NCBI GenBank assembly: GCA_030447925.1
Contig: JAUJNX010000010.1
Span: 1 to 64,000, forward strand
Source of the DNA: Egibacteraceae bacterium
GTDB lineage: Bacteria; Actinomycetota; Nitriliruptoria; Euzebyales; Egibacteraceae
Direction of reading: 5' to 3'
DNA: 64,000 nt
The notes beneath the pieces are model-generated. The model ran no database searches and had not been told where the DNA came from. It was given only the letters and a program-made list of their open reading frames with translations. A program made the translations under genes and the position numbers. Of the stretch, positions 44,171-53,312 are shown in pieces (position 1 is the first letter of the stretch; the number at the start of each line of letters is the position of its first letter).

Positions 44171-45031
44171 ATGGACATCGGCATCGGCATCCCCAACAGC
44201 ATCCGCGGCACGACCGGCGCGCAGCTGATCGACTGGGCCCGCAGGGCCGACGCGGCCGGCTTCTCGACGCTCGGCTCGATCGGCGCCGTCTCGTACCCGA
44301 CCTATGAGGAGCTGACGGTCTTCGCCGCGGCCGGGGCGGTCACCGAGCGCATCCGCTTCCTGCCCAACGTCCTGATCGCCCCGGCGCGCAGCACCGCGGA
44401 GCTGGCCAAGCAGGCGGCGACGGTCGACCAGCTGACCGGCGGGCGGCTGACGCTCGGGCTGGGGGTCGGCTGGCGGCAGAGCGACTACACCCTGACCGGG
44501 CGCGACTTCGGGGAGCGGGGCCGGCTGTTCGACGAGCAGTTGCGCGACCTGCAGCGGGCCTGGGCCGGCGAGGCGCTGGCGGAGGGGACGCGGCCGGCCA
44601 GCCCGGAGCCGGTGACCGAGCAGCGGGTGCCGATCCTGATCGGCGGCATGACCGACGCGACGCTGCGCCGGGTCGTGGAGTTCGGCGACGGCTGGACGGC
44701 CGGCGGTGCGCCGCCCGAGGCCACGCGCGCCTTCATGGACCGCGTGCGCGCCGCCTGGACCGAGGCCGGCCGCGAGGGCGCCCCCCGCTTCACCGCGCTC
44801 ACCTACTTCTCCCTCGGCGACACCGAGGAGCGGTCGCGGGCCTACCTGCTGGACTACTACGCGCCGATGGGCGAGATGGCCGAGGTGATCGCGGGCAGCG
44901 CGCACCGCTCGCCCGGGGCCGTCAAGGAGGCGATCGCCATGTTCGCCGAGCTCGGCGTCGACGAGCTGATCCTCGACCCGACCGTCTCCGACCCCGACCA
45001 GGTGGACCAGCTCGCCGCCGTCGCCCTCTGA
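44171..45031 (+). CDS. LLM-class (putative F420-dependent) oxidoreductase
   Basis: 286 residues starting MDIGIGIPNSIRGTTGAQLI. Luciferase-like features include TLGSIGAVSYPTYEELTVFA, RIRFLPNVLIAPARSTAELA, DQLTGGRLTLGLGVGWRQSD and VPILIGGMTDATLRR. A strong AGGAGGA site precedes the ATG. It is convergent with hyuB, and only 19 bases separate the stops. It is not closely RutA-like, so a role in the adjacent pyrimidine cluster is not supported. Confidence 0.83.
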   Translation: MDIGIGIPNSIRGTTGAQLIDWARRADAAGFSTLGSIGAVSYPTYEELTVFAAAGAVTERIRFLPNVLIAPARSTAELAKQAATVDQLTGGRLTLGLGVGWRQSDYTLTGRDFGERGRLFDEQLRDLQRAWAGEALAEGTRPASPEPVTEQRVPILIGGMTDATLRRVVEFGDGWTAGGAPPEATRAFMDRVRAAWTEAGREGAPRFTALTYFSLGDTEERSRAYLLDYYAPMGEMAEVIAGSAHRSPGAVKEAIAMFAELGVDELILDPTVSDPDQVDQLAAVAL

Positions 45032-45050
45032 CCCCTGCCCGCCGGGGAAC

Positions 45051-46796
45051 TCAGGGGAGCGTGTCGACGGCGGGGGCGGGGACGCCGCCGGAGAGGCGGG
45101 CGTAGCCGGGGCCGCGGTCGAAGAACGCCAGGGGTCCGCGTGCGGCGCGCAGGCGGGCGCGCAGGGCGTCGGTGGCGGCGGGGTCGCCGGGGACCACGCC
45201 GTAATCACGCCCCGCGGCCACCGCCGACACCTTGCCGTCGCGGACGTCGGCCTCCACGCGCGCGGGATCGCGGTCCAGCGGGTCACCCCAGCCGCCCCCG
45301 CCGGTGGTGCGGATGCGGATCAGCTCGCCGGCGCGGACGGGCTCGGCGTCGCACAGCCCCTCGACGGCACGGCCCTCGATGGTGACCACGAACGGTGCGC
45401 CGGCACGACCGCCGCGCACCCCCCAGCACGACAGGATCGAGCGGTCCGCGATCGACATGAACGACGCGTCGCGCAGCATCCGGATCTGCTTGTCGTAGCC
45501 CAGCCCGCCGCGGAACTCGCCCGGCCCGCCGGAGTCGGTGGCCAGGCCCAGGCGCTCGACGCGCAGCGGGAACCGCGACTCGACGAACTCGGCGGGCAGG
45601 TTGCGCGAGTCGGGCACGACGTGGATGGTGTCCTCGCCGTCGGCGTACCAGCGCCCGCCCGACCCGCCGCCCAGCACCTCGCGCATCAGGTAGAACGCGC
45701 CGCGGTCGTCGGTGCCGTACACGCCGGTGTAGCGGATGGTCTCCTGGTCGGCGGGCATGCGCCCGTCCACGGCCTTGGCGACCACCCCGGCCAGGACCCC
45801 GAGCAGGCGCAGGATCACGAACGTGCGCGCGTTCGTCGGCGCCGGGAAGACCGGGGTGAGCAGCGTCCCCGGCGGGGGGAAGCGCAGCTCGAGCAGGTCG
45901 ACGACGCCCTCGTTGACGTCCAGCTCCTTCAGGAAGTTGCCGTCGGCGTAGTCCGCGGCGTGGTTGATCGGCCCCTTGGCCTGGGGGCTGGTGCCGGTGA
46001 AGTCCAGGACCAGCTTCTCCGGCGTGCGGGTCATGGTGATGCGCTGGGCGTGCAGGCGGGGCGGGTCGACGCCGTCGTGCTCGGCGTAGTCCTCCCAGAC
46101 GTAGGTGCCCTCCGGGATCTTGGCGAGGATCTCGTCGCGGAACACCGCGGTCGTGCGGTCGACGATCGCGTCGAAGCAGGCTTCCACGTCGGCGCGGCCG
46201 TAGCGGGCGAACAGCTCGGCGATCCGATCCGCGCCCATCCGGCAGGCGGAGCACTCGGCGTCCAGGTCCCCGGCGAGGCTGTCGGGCATCCGCGAGTTGC
46301 GGGTCATGATCCGCAGCGCCGCCTCGTTGGGCACCCCGCGGTCCCACAGCTTGATCGGGGGGACCATGAGGCCCTCCTCGAACGCCGACCGCGCGGAGCT
46401 GGGCATCGACCCGGGGACCGACCCGCCGATGTCGTCGTGGTGGCCGAACGCCTGGACGAAGCCGACGACCTCGCCCTCGGAGAACACCGGGACGGTCACG
46501 CAGAGGTCCGGGAGGTGGCCGATGCCGCCCTCGGACAGGTAGACGTCGTTGTGGAAGAAGACGTCGCCGGGGTGCATCCCCGCGACCGGGAAGTCGCGCA
46601 CGATCGGGTGGACCAGCGCCGAGTAGCTGCGGCCGGTCAGCTTGCGCAGGCGCCGGTCGTGGATGCCGGCGCGGAAGTCGTGGGCGTCACGGATCATCGG
46701 CGACCGCGCCGTGCGCGCGATCGCCTCCTCGACCTCGGCCTCCACGGCCCGCAGCGTCCCCTCGACGATCTCCACGAGCACCGGATCGACGGTCAC
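45051..46796 (-). CDS. hyuB: Hydantoinase B/oxoprolinase-family subunit HyuB
   Basis: 581 residues. It begins VTVDPVLVEIVEGTLRAVEA and contains RDFRAG-like AHDFRAGIHD, PGDVFFHNDVYLSEGGIGHL, FGHHDDIGGSVPGS and the C-terminal IRTTGGGGWGDPLDRDP, all HyuB-family landmarks. With HyuA it forms an ATP-dependent hydrolase or carboxylase acting on cyclic amides (hydantoins, 5-oxoproline) or ketones. It is the last gene of the 15-gene minus-strand cluster, and its GTG overlaps the hyuA stop. The specific substrate here is unknown. Confidence 0.9.
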   Translation of the reverse strand: MTVDPVLVEIVEGTLRAVEAEVEEAIARTARSPMIRDAHDFRAGIHDRRLRKLTGRSYSALVHPIVRDFPVAGMHPGDVFFHNDVYLSEGGIGHLPDLCVTVPVFSEGEVVGFVQAFGHHDDIGGSVPGSMPSSARSAFEEGLMVPPIKLWDRGVPNEAALRIMTRNSRMPDSLAGDLDAECSACRMGADRIAELFARYGRADVEACFDAIVDRTTAVFRDEILAKIPEGTYVWEDYAEHDGVDPPRLHAQRITMTRTPEKLVLDFTGTSPQAKGPINHAADYADGNFLKELDVNEGVVDLLELRFPPPGTLLTPVFPAPTNARTFVILRLLGVLAGVVAKAVDGRMPADQETIRYTGVYGTDDRGAFYLMREVLGGGSGGRWYADGEDTIHVVPDSRNLPAEFVESRFPLRVERLGLATDSGGPGEFRGGLGYDKQIRMLRDASFMSIADRSILSCWGVRGGRAGAPFVVTIEGRAVEGLCDAEPVRAGELIRIRTTGGGGWGDPLDRDPARVEADVRDGKVSAVAAGRDYGVVPGDPAATDALRARLRAARGPLAFFDRGPGYARLSGGVPAPAVDTLP

Positions 46797-48826
46797 GCGC
46801 GCTCCAGGACGAGGTTGCCGAACGCGTCGGCGCGGGCGGTGAAGCCGGGCGGGACCGGCACGGTCGACCCGAACTCCTCGAGGACCGCGGGGCCGGCCAC
46901 CACGTCGCCCGCGCCCAGGCGCGCGCGGTCGTACAGGTGGGTGTCCATCCAGGCGGCGAAGCGCACGGGGCGGGTGCCGGTGGGCCGGGGGTCCCCGCTG
47001 CCCGGCGCGAGGCGGGGCAGTGCGGGGGTGGGGACCGGGCCGACGCCGGCGACGCGCAGGTTGACCCACTCGACCCGCTTCGCCGGGTCGCCGGGGTAGG
47101 CGTAGCCGTAGCGCTCGCGGTGGGCGGCGTGGAAGGCGGCCGCGGTGGTGGCCGCAAAGGCGTCGTCGATCGGTCCCGAGGGCGCGGGCACGCGCACCTC
47201 AAAGGCCTGGCCGGCGTAGCGCAGGTCCGCGGCGCGGACGACGCGCTGGTCGGCCGGCGCGAAGCCCTCGGCGGCGAGGGTGGTGCGGCCGCGCTCCTCC
47301 AGGCCCGCGTAGGCGGCGGCCAGCGCGACGAGGTCGAGGTCGTCGTGGGCGACGACGTGGGTCTGCACGTCGTCGACGCGCACGTCGACGGTGAGCAGGC
47401 CGAAGGCGCTGACCGTGCCGGGGTCGCGGGGGACCAGCGCGGCGCGCAGGCCGAGCAGGTCGACCAGCCGCGCCGCCTGCAGCGGCCCGGACCCGCCGAA
47501 GGCGGTGAGGACGAAGTCGCGGACGTCCAGGCCGCGCCGGACGGTCACCTGGCGGATCGCGTTGGCCTGGTTCCACGCGGCGATCTCCAGCACCCCCTCC
47601 GCGCACGCCTCGACCTCCATGCCGACCTCGTCGGCCAGCTTCGCGAGGCCCGCCCGCGCGGCGTCGGCGTCGAGGGGGATCGCCCCGCCGAGCAGGTGCG
47701 GCGGGATCCGGCCGAGGAGCAGGTGGGCGTCGGTGACGGTCGGCTCGGTCCCGCCGCGGCCGTAGCACAGCGGGCCCGGGTCGGCCCCGGCCGACCGCGG
47801 GCCGACCTTCAGCCCGCCCTCGCGCGAGACCCACGCGACCGACCCGCCGCCGGTGCCCACGGTGACGATGTCGATCATCGGCACCTTGACGGGGAAGCGG
47901 CCGACGACGCCCTCGGTGGTCAGGCGCGGCTCCCCGCCGGTGACGACGCTGACGTCGGTGGAGGTCCCGCCGCCGTCGAGGGCGAGGACGCGGTCGAACC
48001 CGGCCGCGGTCGCCACCACCGACGCCCCCAGCGCGCCGGCGGCCGGCCCCGACAGGACCGTGGTGATCGGCTGGGCGGTCACCTGCGCGGCGGAGGAGAT
48101 GCCGCCGTTGGAGCGCATGACCGCGAACGGCGGCGCGCCGAATGCGGCGAGGCGGTCGCCGATGGCCGCGACGTAGCGGGCGACGCGGGGCTTCACGAAC
48201 GCGTCGACCAGGGTCGTGACGCTGCGCTCGTACTCGCGGTACTCGCGCAGGACGTCGGAGCTGATCGACACCGCCACGCCGGGCGCTTCGCGGGCGAGGA
48301 TCGCGCGGACCCGGCGCTCATGGGCGGGGTCCAGGTAGCTGTGCAGGAGGCAGACGCCGACCGCGGTGACGCCGCGGGCCGCCAGGTCCCGGGCGGAGGC
48401 GGCGACCGCCTCCTCGTCGAGGGGCCGGACGACCGCGCCGGTGGCGTCCAGGCGCTCGGGGACCTCGCGGACCAGGTCGAGGGGGACGATGCGGTCCGGC
48501 TTGACCCAGAAGTAGGAGTTGCCGTAGCCGTCGGGGACGCTCTGGCGGGCGATCTCCAGGACGTGGCGGAAGCCCTCGGTGACGAGCAGGGCGAGCCCGG
48601 CGAAGTCGCCCTCCAGCAGGGCGTTGGTGGCGACGGTGGTGCCGTGGACGAACGCGCCCGGGTCGGCGCCGGCCAGGGCGGCGGCCTGGCGGGCGCCGGC
48701 CAGGAACGCCCGCGACGGGTCGTCGGGGGTGGAGGCGACCTTGGTCGACACCATCGCGCCGCTGGTCTCGTCCAGCGCCACGACGTCGGTGAAGGTCCCG
48801 CCGGTGTCGATGCCGATCCGGATCAC
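46793..48826 (-). CDS. hyuA: Hydantoinase A/oxoprolinase-family subunit HyuA
   Basis: 677 residues. The ASKHA-type ATPase motifs are IGIDTGGTFTDVVALDE at the N terminus, FVHGTTVATNALLEGD near 62, LALDGGGTSTDVSVV near 278 and VGTGGGSVAWV near 312. It should phosphorylate the carbonyl of a cyclic or linear amide while HyuB completes the reaction. GTG 48826 overlaps the stop of the CoxG-like gene. Position in a barbiturase-containing operon suggests a ureide or lactam substrate, but this is inference. Confidence 0.9.
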   Translation of the reverse strand: MIRIGIDTGGTFTDVVALDETSGAMVSTKVASTPDDPSRAFLAGARQAAALAGADPGAFVHGTTVATNALLEGDFAGLALLVTEGFRHVLEIARQSVPDGYGNSYFWVKPDRIVPLDLVREVPERLDATGAVVRPLDEEAVAASARDLAARGVTAVGVCLLHSYLDPAHERRVRAILAREAPGVAVSISSDVLREYREYERSVTTLVDAFVKPRVARYVAAIGDRLAAFGAPPFAVMRSNGGISSAAQVTAQPITTVLSGPAAGALGASVVATAAGFDRVLALDGGGTSTDVSVVTGGEPRLTTEGVVGRFPVKVPMIDIVTVGTGGGSVAWVSREGGLKVGPRSAGADPGPLCYGRGGTEPTVTDAHLLLGRIPPHLLGGAIPLDADAARAGLAKLADEVGMEVEACAEGVLEIAAWNQANAIRQVTVRRGLDVRDFVLTAFGGSGPLQAARLVDLLGLRAALVPRDPGTVSAFGLLTVDVRVDDVQTHVVAHDDLDLVALAAAYAGLEERGRTTLAAEGFAPADQRVVRAADLRYAGQAFEVRVPAPSGPIDDAFAATTAAAFHAAHRERYGYAYPGDPAKRVEWVNLRVAGVGPVPTPALPRLAPGSGDPRPTGTRPVRFAAWMDTHLYDRARLGAGDVVAGPAVLEEFGSTVPVPPGFTARADAFGNLVLERA

Positions 48827-49527
48827 GCGCTGCGCCGGCCGACGAGGACGCCCGCCAGCGCGATCGCCGCACCCACGACCGCGGCGAGCAGGTGGGTCAG
48901 CCCGGCGGGCGGCGCCGCGGCGGCCTGCGGGCGCCCGGGGAAGACCGCCCCGAACGGCGCGGGCACGCCGCCGTCCCCGGCGGGCGCGGCGGGTCCGGCG
49001 GCACCCGCAGCGGGCGCGGCGACGGCGCCCGCCCCGGCGGGTCCGCCCGCCGCGCCGAGCTCGGCGGGCGGCGGGTCCTCCGCGGGGGGGGTGGCCAGGT
49101 GGGCGTCGATCGGGGTGAAGAACTGCGCGGCGGTGCGCTTGGCGACGCCGGCCAGGACGCGCTGGCCGACGCCCGCGACCGTGCCGCCGACGGCCGCGTC
49201 GGCCTCGTAGCTGACGCGGGTGCCGTGCGCGCCGGCCGGGGCGAGGGTGATCGCGCAGGTCGCGTCGATCGTGCCGGGCGCGCCGGACCCCGACGCCCGC
49301 AGGGTGTAGCCCCGCGGCGGGTCCAGGTCGCCCAGGGCGACCACGCCGTCGTAGACGCCGCGGATCGACGCGACGCCCGCCTCGACGGTCACCCGGTACT
49401 CGTCCGCGCCGACCCGCTGCAGGGCGAGCGCCCCCGGGATCGTCCGCGCCAGCACCGCCGGCTCGGTCAGCGCCGCCCACACCCGCGCGGGCGGCGCGGC
49501 CAGATCGTGCGTCCCGCTGACCCTCAC
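48823..49527 (-). CDS. CoxG-like SRPBCC protein with C-terminal membrane anchor
   Basis: 234 residues. Residues 1-150 are a SRPBCC domain of the CoxG type (VSGTHDLAAPPARVWAALTE, then GGTVAGVGQRVLAGVAKRTA). A Pro/Ala/Gly linker of about 55 residues leads to a membrane helix, LLAAVVGAAIALAGVLVG, near the end. CoxG of Oligotropha anchors CO dehydrogenase to the membrane; here it would tether the molybdenum hydroxylase. GTGA overlaps are present on both sides. Confidence 0.82.
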   Translation of the reverse strand: MRVSGTHDLAAPPARVWAALTEPAVLARTIPGALALQRVGADEYRVTVEAGVASIRGVYDGVVALGDLDPPRGYTLRASGSGAPGTIDATCAITLAPAGAHGTRVSYEADAAVGGTVAGVGQRVLAGVAKRTAAQFFTPIDAHLATPPAEDPPPAELGAAGGPAGAGAVAAPAAGAAGPAAPAGDGGVPAPFGAVFPGRPQAAAAPPAGLTHLLAAVVGAAIALAGVLVGRRSA

Positions 49528-51857
49528 GCCGAACCCCCCTGCAGCTCGAACAGCTCCGACGGCGACACCGGCATGCGCGCGATCGCCACGCCGGTCGCGT
49601 CCTCGATCGCCGCGGCGAGCACCGCCGACCCCGGGATCACCCCCGCCTCGCCCGCACCCTTGATGCCCAGCGGGTTGAGCGGCGACGGCGTCTCCAGGTG
49701 CGCGATCTCGATGTGGGGGACCTCGGTGGCGTAGGGCATGAGGAAGTCCATGAACGAGGCGTTCTGGAGCTGGCCGTGCTCGTCGTAGGCCATGCGCTCG
49801 TACAGCGCCCCCGCGACCCCCTGCGCGACCCCGCCGTGGATCTGGCCCTCGACGATCATCGGGTTGATCAGGTTCCCGCAGTCGTGCACCACCGCGTAGC
49901 GCAGGATGGTGACGTCGGCGGTCTCCGGGTCGACCTCGACGATGGCGGCGTGCATGCCGTTGGCGAAGGTCGACCGCTCGGGGGAGTAGTAGTCGCGGCC
50001 CTCCAGCCCCGGCGCCTCCCCGCGCGGCACCGGCGGGCCGCCGCGGACGGGCAGGCTGAACTGCGTCGCCGCCCGGGACTCCTCGCTGAAGGAGTAGCGC
50101 AGCGGGTTGGACAGCACCGCCACCGTGCGCAGCGGGATCGCGGCGTCGGGGCTGCCCTTGACCCGCACGATCCCCTCCACGATCTCGAGGTCGTCGGGGC
50201 TGGCCTCCAGTGCGTCGGCGGCGATGCGCAGCGCCTTGGCGCGCAGCTCGCGGGCCGCCAGCGCGATCGCGTTGCCGCTCATCACCGCCGCCCGCGACGC
50301 GAACGTGCCCACCGCGTAGCCGAACCGCCGGGTGTCGCCGGTGACGACGTGGACGTCCTCCATCGGCACGCCCAGCTCGGTCGCGACGATCTGGGCGAAC
50401 ACGGTCTGGTGGCCCTGGCCCTGGCTGGACAGGCCGGTCGACACGTTGACGCGCCCGTTGGGCTCGACCTGGACGTGGCCGCCCTCGTACGGCCCGACGC
50501 CCGTGCCCTCGACGTAGCAGGCCAGGCCGATCCCGATGCGGCGGCCCTCCGCGGCGGCCTCGGCCTTGCGGCGGGGGAAGTCGTCCCAGCCGATGAGGTC
50601 GGTGATCATCCGCAGCGTCGCGGGGAAGTCGCCGCTGTCGTAGATCGCGGGCCGCCCGTCCTGGAAGGTCAGGCCCAGGTCGTAGGGCATCTGCTCGGGC
50701 TGGACGATGTTGCGGCGGCGGACCTCGGCCCGGTCCAGGCCCAGCTCGGCGGCGATGCGGTCGACGGTCCGCTCCATGCAGAACGCCGCCTGCGGGCGGC
50801 CGGCGCCGCGGTAGGGCGTGACCGGGACGGTGTTGGTGTACAGGCTCGAGAACTCCACGCGGTAGGCGGGCAGGACGTAGGGCCCGGGCAGCTGGGTCGA
50901 GGTGATGATCGGGACGATGATCCCGTACGGGGTGTACGCGCCGTGGTCGTGCAGGAAGCGCACATCCAGGGCGAGGATGCGCCCGTCGTCGTCGAAGCCG
51001 ACGCGCACGTGCTGCTCCTGGGCGCGCTCGTGGGTCGCGGCGACGAAGTGCTCGCGGCGGTCCTCGGTGTACTTGACCTCCCGGCCCAGCAGGCGCGCGG
51101 CCCAGGGGACCAGCACCTCCTCGGGCCACGGATGCATGATCTTCACCCCGAACCCGCCGCCGACGTCGGGCGCCACGCACTCGACCTGGCTGTCGGGCAA
51201 GCCCAGGATCGCCGCCACGGCGAAGCGCACGCTCGTGGGCGTCTGGGTCGAGGAGTACACGCGCAGGCGCTGGTCGTCGGCGTCCCAGCGGGCGTAGACG
51301 CCGCGGCCCTCCAGCGGGGTGGAGGCGCTGCGCTCGATGTCCAGGCGCAGCTCCAGGGTGCGCGGCGCGGCGGCCAGCGCCGCGTCGACGTCGCCGACCT
51401 CCTGGACCAGGTGGGCGGCGACCTCCTCGGCGCGGTCCAGCCCGACGACGGGGGGGAGGACCTCGTAGGTGACCCGGACGCGGTCCGCGGCGTCCTCGGC
51501 GAGGTAGCGGTCGGCGGCGACGACCATCACGACCGGCTCGCCGACGTGGCGGACCAGGTCCTTGGCCAGCGCGTGGGCGGTCCGCGGCGCGGTCAGGGCC
51601 GGGTGGGGGATGAGCAGGGGGAGGGGGTCGGCGAGGCGGCCCGGCAGGTCCTCGTGGGTGTAGATCGCCACCAGCCCCTCCACGTCCAGGGCGGCGGTGA
51701 CGTCGACGTCGAGCACGCGGGCGTGCGCGTGGGGGCTGCGCACGAACGCGACCTCCAGCGCATCGTGGCCGAGGTCGTCGAGGTAGCGGCCCTCCCCGCG
51801 CAGCAGCCGGGGGTCCTCACGGCGCTCGACGCGCTCGCCGAACACGCGCGTGGTCAC
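49524..51857 (-). CDS. Molybdenum hydroxylase large subunit (xanthine dehydrogenase family)
   Basis: 777 residues starting VTTRVFGERVERREDPRLLR. Molybdopterin-binding blocks include VAPDVGGGFGVKI near 238, VTPYRGAGRPQAAFCMERTV near 345, SSQGQGHQTVFAQI and the catalytic Glu in IKGAGEAGVIPG near the C terminus. The form I CO-dehydrogenase active loop AYxCSFR is absent; the PYRGAGRP version is that of aromatic or N-heterocycle hydroxylases. With the S and M subunits it would add oxygen from water to a ring carbon; uracil to barbiturate is my inference from neighbours. GTGA overlaps the CoxG-like gene. Confidence 0.88.
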   Translation of the reverse strand: MTTRVFGERVERREDPRLLRGEGRYLDDLGHDALEVAFVRSPHAHARVLDVDVTAALDVEGLVAIYTHEDLPGRLADPLPLLIPHPALTAPRTAHALAKDLVRHVGEPVVMVVAADRYLAEDAADRVRVTYEVLPPVVGLDRAEEVAAHLVQEVGDVDAALAAAPRTLELRLDIERSASTPLEGRGVYARWDADDQRLRVYSSTQTPTSVRFAVAAILGLPDSQVECVAPDVGGGFGVKIMHPWPEEVLVPWAARLLGREVKYTEDRREHFVAATHERAQEQHVRVGFDDDGRILALDVRFLHDHGAYTPYGIIVPIITSTQLPGPYVLPAYRVEFSSLYTNTVPVTPYRGAGRPQAAFCMERTVDRIAAELGLDRAEVRRRNIVQPEQMPYDLGLTFQDGRPAIYDSGDFPATLRMITDLIGWDDFPRRKAEAAAEGRRIGIGLACYVEGTGVGPYEGGHVQVEPNGRVNVSTGLSSQGQGHQTVFAQIVATELGVPMEDVHVVTGDTRRFGYAVGTFASRAAVMSGNAIALAARELRAKALRIAADALEASPDDLEIVEGIVRVKGSPDAAIPLRTVAVLSNPLRYSFSEESRAATQFSLPVRGGPPVPRGEAPGLEGRDYYSPERSTFANGMHAAIVEVDPETADVTILRYAVVHDCGNLINPMIVEGQIHGGVAQGVAGALYERMAYDEHGQLQNASFMDFLMPYATEVPHIEIAHLETPSPLNPLGIKGAGEAGVIPGSAVLAAAIEDATGVAIARMPVSPSELFELQGGSA

Positions 51858-52465
51858 CGGCGCGCCTCCCCGGGGACCCCGCCGCCGGGCGGGGGGGCGT
51901 AGGGGCCCGCGGCGAGGGGGGCCTCGGCGACGGGCTCCTGCGGGTCCTCGCCCGCCCACGGCCCGGCCGGGTCGCCGCCCTGGCCGGCCGCGAGCAGCTC
52001 GGCGGCGCGCCGGACCGACGTGGTGATGTTCTGGTAGCCGGTGCAGCGGCACAGGTTGCCCGCCATGCTCTCCTCGATCTCGCCGTCGGTCGGCGCGGGG
52101 GAGCGGTCCAGCAGCCCGGCGGTGGTCATCAGGAACCCGGGGGTGCAGAACCCGCACTGCAGCCCGTGGCACTCGGCGAACGCGCGCTGGATCGGGTGCA
52201 GCGCGCCGTCGGGGCCGGCGAGCCCCTCCACCGTGCGGATCGCCGCCCCCTGCGCGGTGACGGCGAGCAGCAGGCACGACCGCACCGGCTCCCCGTCGAG
52301 CAGGACGGTGCAGCAGCCGCAGACGCCGTGCTCGCAGCCGGCGTGGGTGCCGGTGAGGCCGAGGTCGTGGCGCAGCGCGTCGGAGAGGAGCCGCCGGGCG
52401 GGGACGGTCGCCGTGCGCGGCACGCCGTTCACGTGCAGCGTGATGTGGTGCTGCTCCTCGGTCAC
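51854..52465 (-). CDS. Molybdenum hydroxylase [2Fe-2S] small subunit
   Basis: 203 residues. The plant-type cluster ligands are in GCEHGVCGCCTVLLDG (near 44-60) and the second cluster in QCGFCTPGFL (near 102) and LCRCTGYQNI (near 138). The C-terminal 45 residues are a Pro/Gly/Ala extension. It transfers electrons from the Mo site to FAD. GTG 52465; the stop overlaps the large-subunit GTG. Confidence 0.93.
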   Translation of the reverse strand: MTEEQHHITLHVNGVPRTATVPARRLLSDALRHDLGLTGTHAGCEHGVCGCCTVLLDGEPVRSCLLLAVTAQGAAIRTVEGLAGPDGALHPIQRAFAECHGLQCGFCTPGFLMTTAGLLDRSPAPTDGEIEESMAGNLCRCTGYQNITTSVRRAAELLAAGQGGDPAGPWAGEDPQEPVAEAPLAAGPYAPPPGGGVPGEARR

Positions 52466-52502
52466 GGTCCCTCCCTGGGGCAGCGCGGGGGCGGCGGGGC
52501 GG

Positions 52503-53312
52503 TCACGGGCGGTCCCGCGCCGCGGCCAGGGCGCGGCGGGTCAGGACCGTCGCGAGGTGGCGGCGGTAGGCGGCGGTCGCGTGGATGTCGGCCTCCGGGT
52601 CGACCGAGGCCGCCGCGTAGCCCCCCGGGTCGTCGGCCGGGAGGTCCAGGACCAGCGGGACGGGGGCGACGCCGAGGTAGGCGGCGCGGGCGGCGCCGGT
52701 CTCGCGGTCCACCGTCGCGGCGACGCCGCACAGCGCGTAGTCGCCGTGGCGGCGCGACAGCTCGACGACGGCGGTGCCGGTGGCGGGCGGGACGGCGGGG
52801 AACCACACGGAGGTGACCAGCTCGCCGGGGCGCAGGGCGGTCTCCAGCGGCGCGACGAAGAACACGTCCGCGGGGACGTCGCGCACGCCGGCGGCCGACG
52901 CGATCCGCACCGTGGCGCCGAGCAGCGCGGCCACGGCCGGCAGCTCCGCGGCGGGGTCGCCGTGGGCGATGGACCCGACCACCGTCCCGCGGTTGCGGAT
53001 GACGGGGTGGGCGACCAGCGGCAGCGCGTCGCCGAGCAGCGGGCAGACCTTGCGGGCCGCCTCGTCGCGCTCCAGGTGCGCCTGGCGGACCAGCGCGCCG
53101 ACGCGGACGCCGTCGCCGGTGACCTCGACGGCGTCCAGCTCCGCGACGCGGTTGATGTCGACCAGGTGCGGCGGGGACGCCAGGCGCATGTTCAGCAGGG
53201 GGATCAGGCTCTGGCCGCCCGCGAGCACCTTCGCCCGCGGGTCGGCGGCCAGGAGGGCGACGGCCTCGGCGGTGGTGCCCGGGGACGACCAGCGGAACGG
53301 CGGCGGCTTCAC
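52503..53312 (-). CDS. Molybdenum hydroxylase FAD-binding medium subunit
   Basis: 269 residues. The FAD motifs are VLAGGQSLIPLLNMRLASP near 29-47 and TVVGSIAHGDPAAELPA near 110-126 (the usual TIGGSLAHADPAAE, here with Val and Gly-Asp), then DVFFVAPLETALRPGELVTS. It accepts electrons from the iron-sulfur subunit. GTG 53312 overlaps the stop of the DUF1116 gene; 37 bases separate it from the small subunit. Confidence 0.9.
   Translation of the reverse strand: MKPPPFRWSSPGTTAEAVALLAADPRAKVLAGGQSLIPLLNMRLASPPHLVDINRVAELDAVEVTGDGVRVGALVRQAHLERDEAARKVCPLLGDALPLVAHPVIRNRGTVVGSIAHGDPAAELPAVAALLGATVRIASAAGVRDVPADVFFVAPLETALRPGELVTSVWFPAVPPATGTAVVELSRRHGDYALCGVAATVDRETGAARAAYLGVAPVPLVLDLPADDPGGYAAASVDPEADIHATAAYRRHLATVLTRRALAAARDRP

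Noticed and set aside
44171..45031. RutA-type pyrimidine monooxygenase, given the neighbouring pyrimidine cluster
   Set aside because: It is convergent to the cluster, lies with another putative F420 enzyme, and shows only generic LLM motifs; no other rut gene is present.
45621..52815. Long plus-strand open frames opposite the hyu and Mo hydroxylase genes
   Set aside because: They are composition-driven shadows of very high-GC genes, with Arg/Ala/Gly/His-rich nonsense products and no motifs.
49524..53312. Form I carbon monoxide dehydrogenase (coxMSL) assignment
   Set aside because: The large subunit lacks the AYxCSFR active-site loop and has PYRGAGRP; only the subunit layout resembles cox genes.
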